This document shows positions 62,051 through 64,000 of a DNA stretch of 64,000 nucleotides, one piece after another. Position 1 is the first letter of the stretch; each line of letters begins with the position of its first letter. Source of the stretch: Doryteuthis pealeii. Its lineage: Eukaryota; Mollusca; Cephalopoda; Myopsida; Loliginidae. Position numbers and translations under genes: made by a program. The DNA lies in NCBI GenBank assembly GCA_023376005.1, contig CM042142.1:45794983-45858982 (forward strand), read 5' to 3'. The notes under the pieces were generated by a model. The model had not been told where the DNA came from. It made no database searches and was given only the letters and a program-made list of their open reading frames with translations.

Positions 62051-62310
62051 ACGTACATGTATGTGTGAAAAAAGAAGAAAAAGTTAGACTAATTAATTTA
62101 AAGAGAAAATTACAAAAAATTAAGGAAATAAGGAAAAATTAATAAGAATGAAGTCCTGACATGTTTTAATGAATATAATAATATATTATATGAATGGAAC
62201 TATCCCATCAAATATCGGAATTGAAATTAAGAAAACTGATGATTAAGATTTTTTTTTTACAAAAAAAAAAAAACAAAAAAAAAAACAAAGAAGAAAAAGA
62301 TTAGAAGAAA
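62051..62310. other. A-rich DNA
   Basis: Low complexity, leading into the AAT/AAG arrays. Confidence 0.5.
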
Positions 62311-62319
62311 TCCAACAGC

Positions 62320-62368
<49 letters not shown>

Positions 62369-62370
62369 GT

Positions 62371-62410
<40 letters not shown>

Positions 62411-62603
62411 CAAGAAGAAGAACAACAAGAACAACAAGAACAAGAACAAGTACAAGGCGAAGGAGAAAAAGATTGAATACTAATATTAAGAAATTAAGAA
62501 AAGTGATGACTAAAATTTATTTACCAAAAAAGACGGAAAAGAAATCCAACAGCAATAATAATAACAATACTAATAATGATGATAACAACAACAATAATAA
62601 TAA

Positions 62604-62666
<63 letters not shown>

Positions 62667-62782
62667 GAAGAAGAAGAAGATTGAACGTGAATATTTAGAA
62701 ATTAAGAAAAAGTGAAGACTAAGAATTTTTACAAAAAAAAAACAAAGAAAAAGATGATTAAAAGAAATCCAACAGCAACAAC

Positions 62783-62834
<52 letters not shown>

Positions 62835-62882
62835 GAAGAAGAAGAAGAAGAAGAAGAAGAAGAAGAAGAAGAAGAAGAAGAT
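62311..62882. repeat. Triplicated (AAT)n-(TTA)n-(AAG)n block
   Basis: GAAATCCAACAGCAATAATAA starts each block at about 62307, 62541 and 62764. Each runs AAT, then TTA (first two), then GAAGAAG, then TTAAGAAA..TGATGACTAA. The spacing of ~225 bases shows a segmental tandem triplication of a compound microsatellite. The AAT/TTA junctions are inverted repeats. Confidence 0.92.
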
Positions 62883-63900
62883 TAAACGCGAATATTTTCG
62901 TACATGTAAATCTTGCAAATTTCGATGACCTTTAATCAAAGCTAAAACTAAAACCGTAAAAAGAAGAGAAAAGAAAAAACATTAGAAAATTGAATTCTCG
63001 ATGAATACACAATTATTCCAGAATCGCCATCTTGGACTGATAAACCCGAAATATCTTCTCGGACGTCTTTGATTGCTCCGTTTTCGAAAGTAGAAACGGC
63101 GCCTGGTTATTGCATTTTGCGATAAATATTCATAGAAAAATGTCTGGCTCGAAGCACAACGACTGTCTATGGTCGGCGTTTTTCACTAACTGTCATTCTT
63201 ACAATTGATTTGTCATTTTGTGCCACCTAATGCCAAAATATCTCGACGATTCTTCGTGGCCTTTGCTTTTGCCGCTGCTGACGTCAACTCTTGGAGAATC
63301 TTTCTAGTTCTTCTATTTTCCAACTAGTCGCCTACACCCAACCCCGTTTTTCTTGCTATTTAATATCGCAATGGCAAGGGAGAAAAAAAGATTTCATTGC
63401 CGCTTTGCGATCTTTTGTTATGGTATATATCGTAGATGGGTAGATGAGAAGAGAGCATTTGCCAAGTTCACGGAGGTGAGCTCCTAAGTCAACAACGCGG
63501 AATATGGTCAGGAATAAATTTCCAAAGTATTGCTTCCCACTTGCTTCTTTTTTTCTTTTTTTCTTTTCCTTTTTTTACCATTCCAACGCAAAAGAAGAAG
63601 AAAAAAAGATAAAGCAATGAAAGACGCCATTGAAACGTCATAATATGTTTCCTTTCTTTTATTCAGTCCTGCAATAACCATTCAATCCTCCCGACAATAT
63701 GTTTCTGCTTTGTAAAGTCTTCGAGGTTTTAATCATATCAGTTGACGTGGGAACCTTTAATAACATGTGGGTATTATTTTTTTTGTTCATCATGAGATCC
63801 CTAAGATGAATGAGCTGAGAAGTTCCAGGTCTTTTCTCTTGCGTACGAAATATATTATTATTCGCATATATCCCAGCATAAATGTCGGGATTATTTATAT
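62883..63900. other. Apparently unique DNA, low repeat content
   Basis: 63000-63540 is more complex and GC-richer (CGCCATCTTGGACTGATAAA, GAAACGGCGCCTGG, GCTGCTGACGTCAACTC, which contains a CRE-like TGACGTCA). It lacks matches to the window's repeats. No frame with a domain. It may be conserved non-coding or promoter-proximal DNA. Confidence 0.45.
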
Positions 63901-63913
63901 ATAGGTCGGCACT

Positions 63914-63916
<3 letters not shown>

Positions 63917-64000
<84 letters not shown>
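63917..64000. repeat. (TCTA)n then (TA)n to window end
   Basis: A TCTA run from 63917 passes into (TA)n at about 63947 and runs off the window. Confidence 0.95.

Overview
The window is eukaryotic, AT-rich and almost entirely repetitive. I could not support a single host protein-coding gene. Long open frames are shadows of (CT)n, (TA)n, (TTC)n and (AAT)n microsatellites (poly Ser-Leu, Ile-Tyr, Lys/Asn). The real content is a dense, nested set of decayed transposable elements in intergenic or intronic DNA. The repeat spectrum is: tRNA-headed SINEs, 5S-rRNA-headed SINEs, Helitrons ending in hairpin plus CTAG, mariner relics, LINE relics, Penelope-like fragments with hammerhead ribozymes, and extreme dinucleotide arrays. 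This suggests an invertebrate, most likely a mollusc and plausibly a cephalopod such as an octopus. That assignment is inference from repeat style, not from a recognised gene.

Layout. 1-3.1 kb: a SINE-A copy, (GT)n, a long (TA)n field, then two abutting Helitrons in opposite orientation. 3.1-4.4 kb: (TA)n-cored inverted repeats, including a 200-bp palindrome with a hammerhead ribozyme in each arm. 4.78-5.71 kb: seven units of a ~135-bp tandem repeat. 5.7-8.1 kb: family R3, SINE-B, SINE-A, two 5S-derived SINEs and a 112-bp triplet repeat. 8.2-8.9 kb: (TTC)n/(TTA)n. 9.6-13.1 kb: a tRNA-5S composite, SINE-A copies, a mariner C-terminus, a LINE 3' end and the most complete R3 copy. 13.8-15.7 kb: a ~1.9-kb polypyrimidine tract. 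16.6-20.5 kb: successive palindromes carrying hammerhead motifs beside (TA)n. 21-25.5 kb: an LTR-like element, a foldback element with telomere-like repeats, two tandem RLE-LINE relics, a mariner relic and a Helitron. 26-33.8 kb: R3, a second full Helitron, (CT)n/(TCTA)n fields, a LINE 3' end twice, a 5S pseudogene and another ribozyme palindrome. 34-41 kb: a small MITE, a duplicated R3-type block, palindromes, mariner, SINEs and LTR-like repeats. 41.3-43.7 kb: polypyrimidine. 44-50.7 kb: a MITE with a nested SINE, a likely solo LTR, and a dispersed ~62-bp repeat interrupted by insertions. 51-51.46 kb: apparently unique DNA. 52.2-53.6 kb: tandem duplications. 54.4-64 kb: a third Helitron, 5S-SINE, LTR-like, HHR/(TA)n elements, a ~740-bp palindrome, SINE-A, a ribozyme next to a Penelope-like ORF, a deleted mariner, (AAT)n and a ~0.7-kb low-repeat stretch.

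The most interesting signal is a population of hammerhead self-cleaving ribozyme motifs (CUGANGA ... GAAA, palindromic stem III, pairing stem I) of several sequence families. They occur repeatedly as head-to-head pairs in palindromes and next to (TA)n arrays. The ribozyme type is known from Penelope-like retroelements. The paired, microsatellite-linked arrangement here is what deserves testing.
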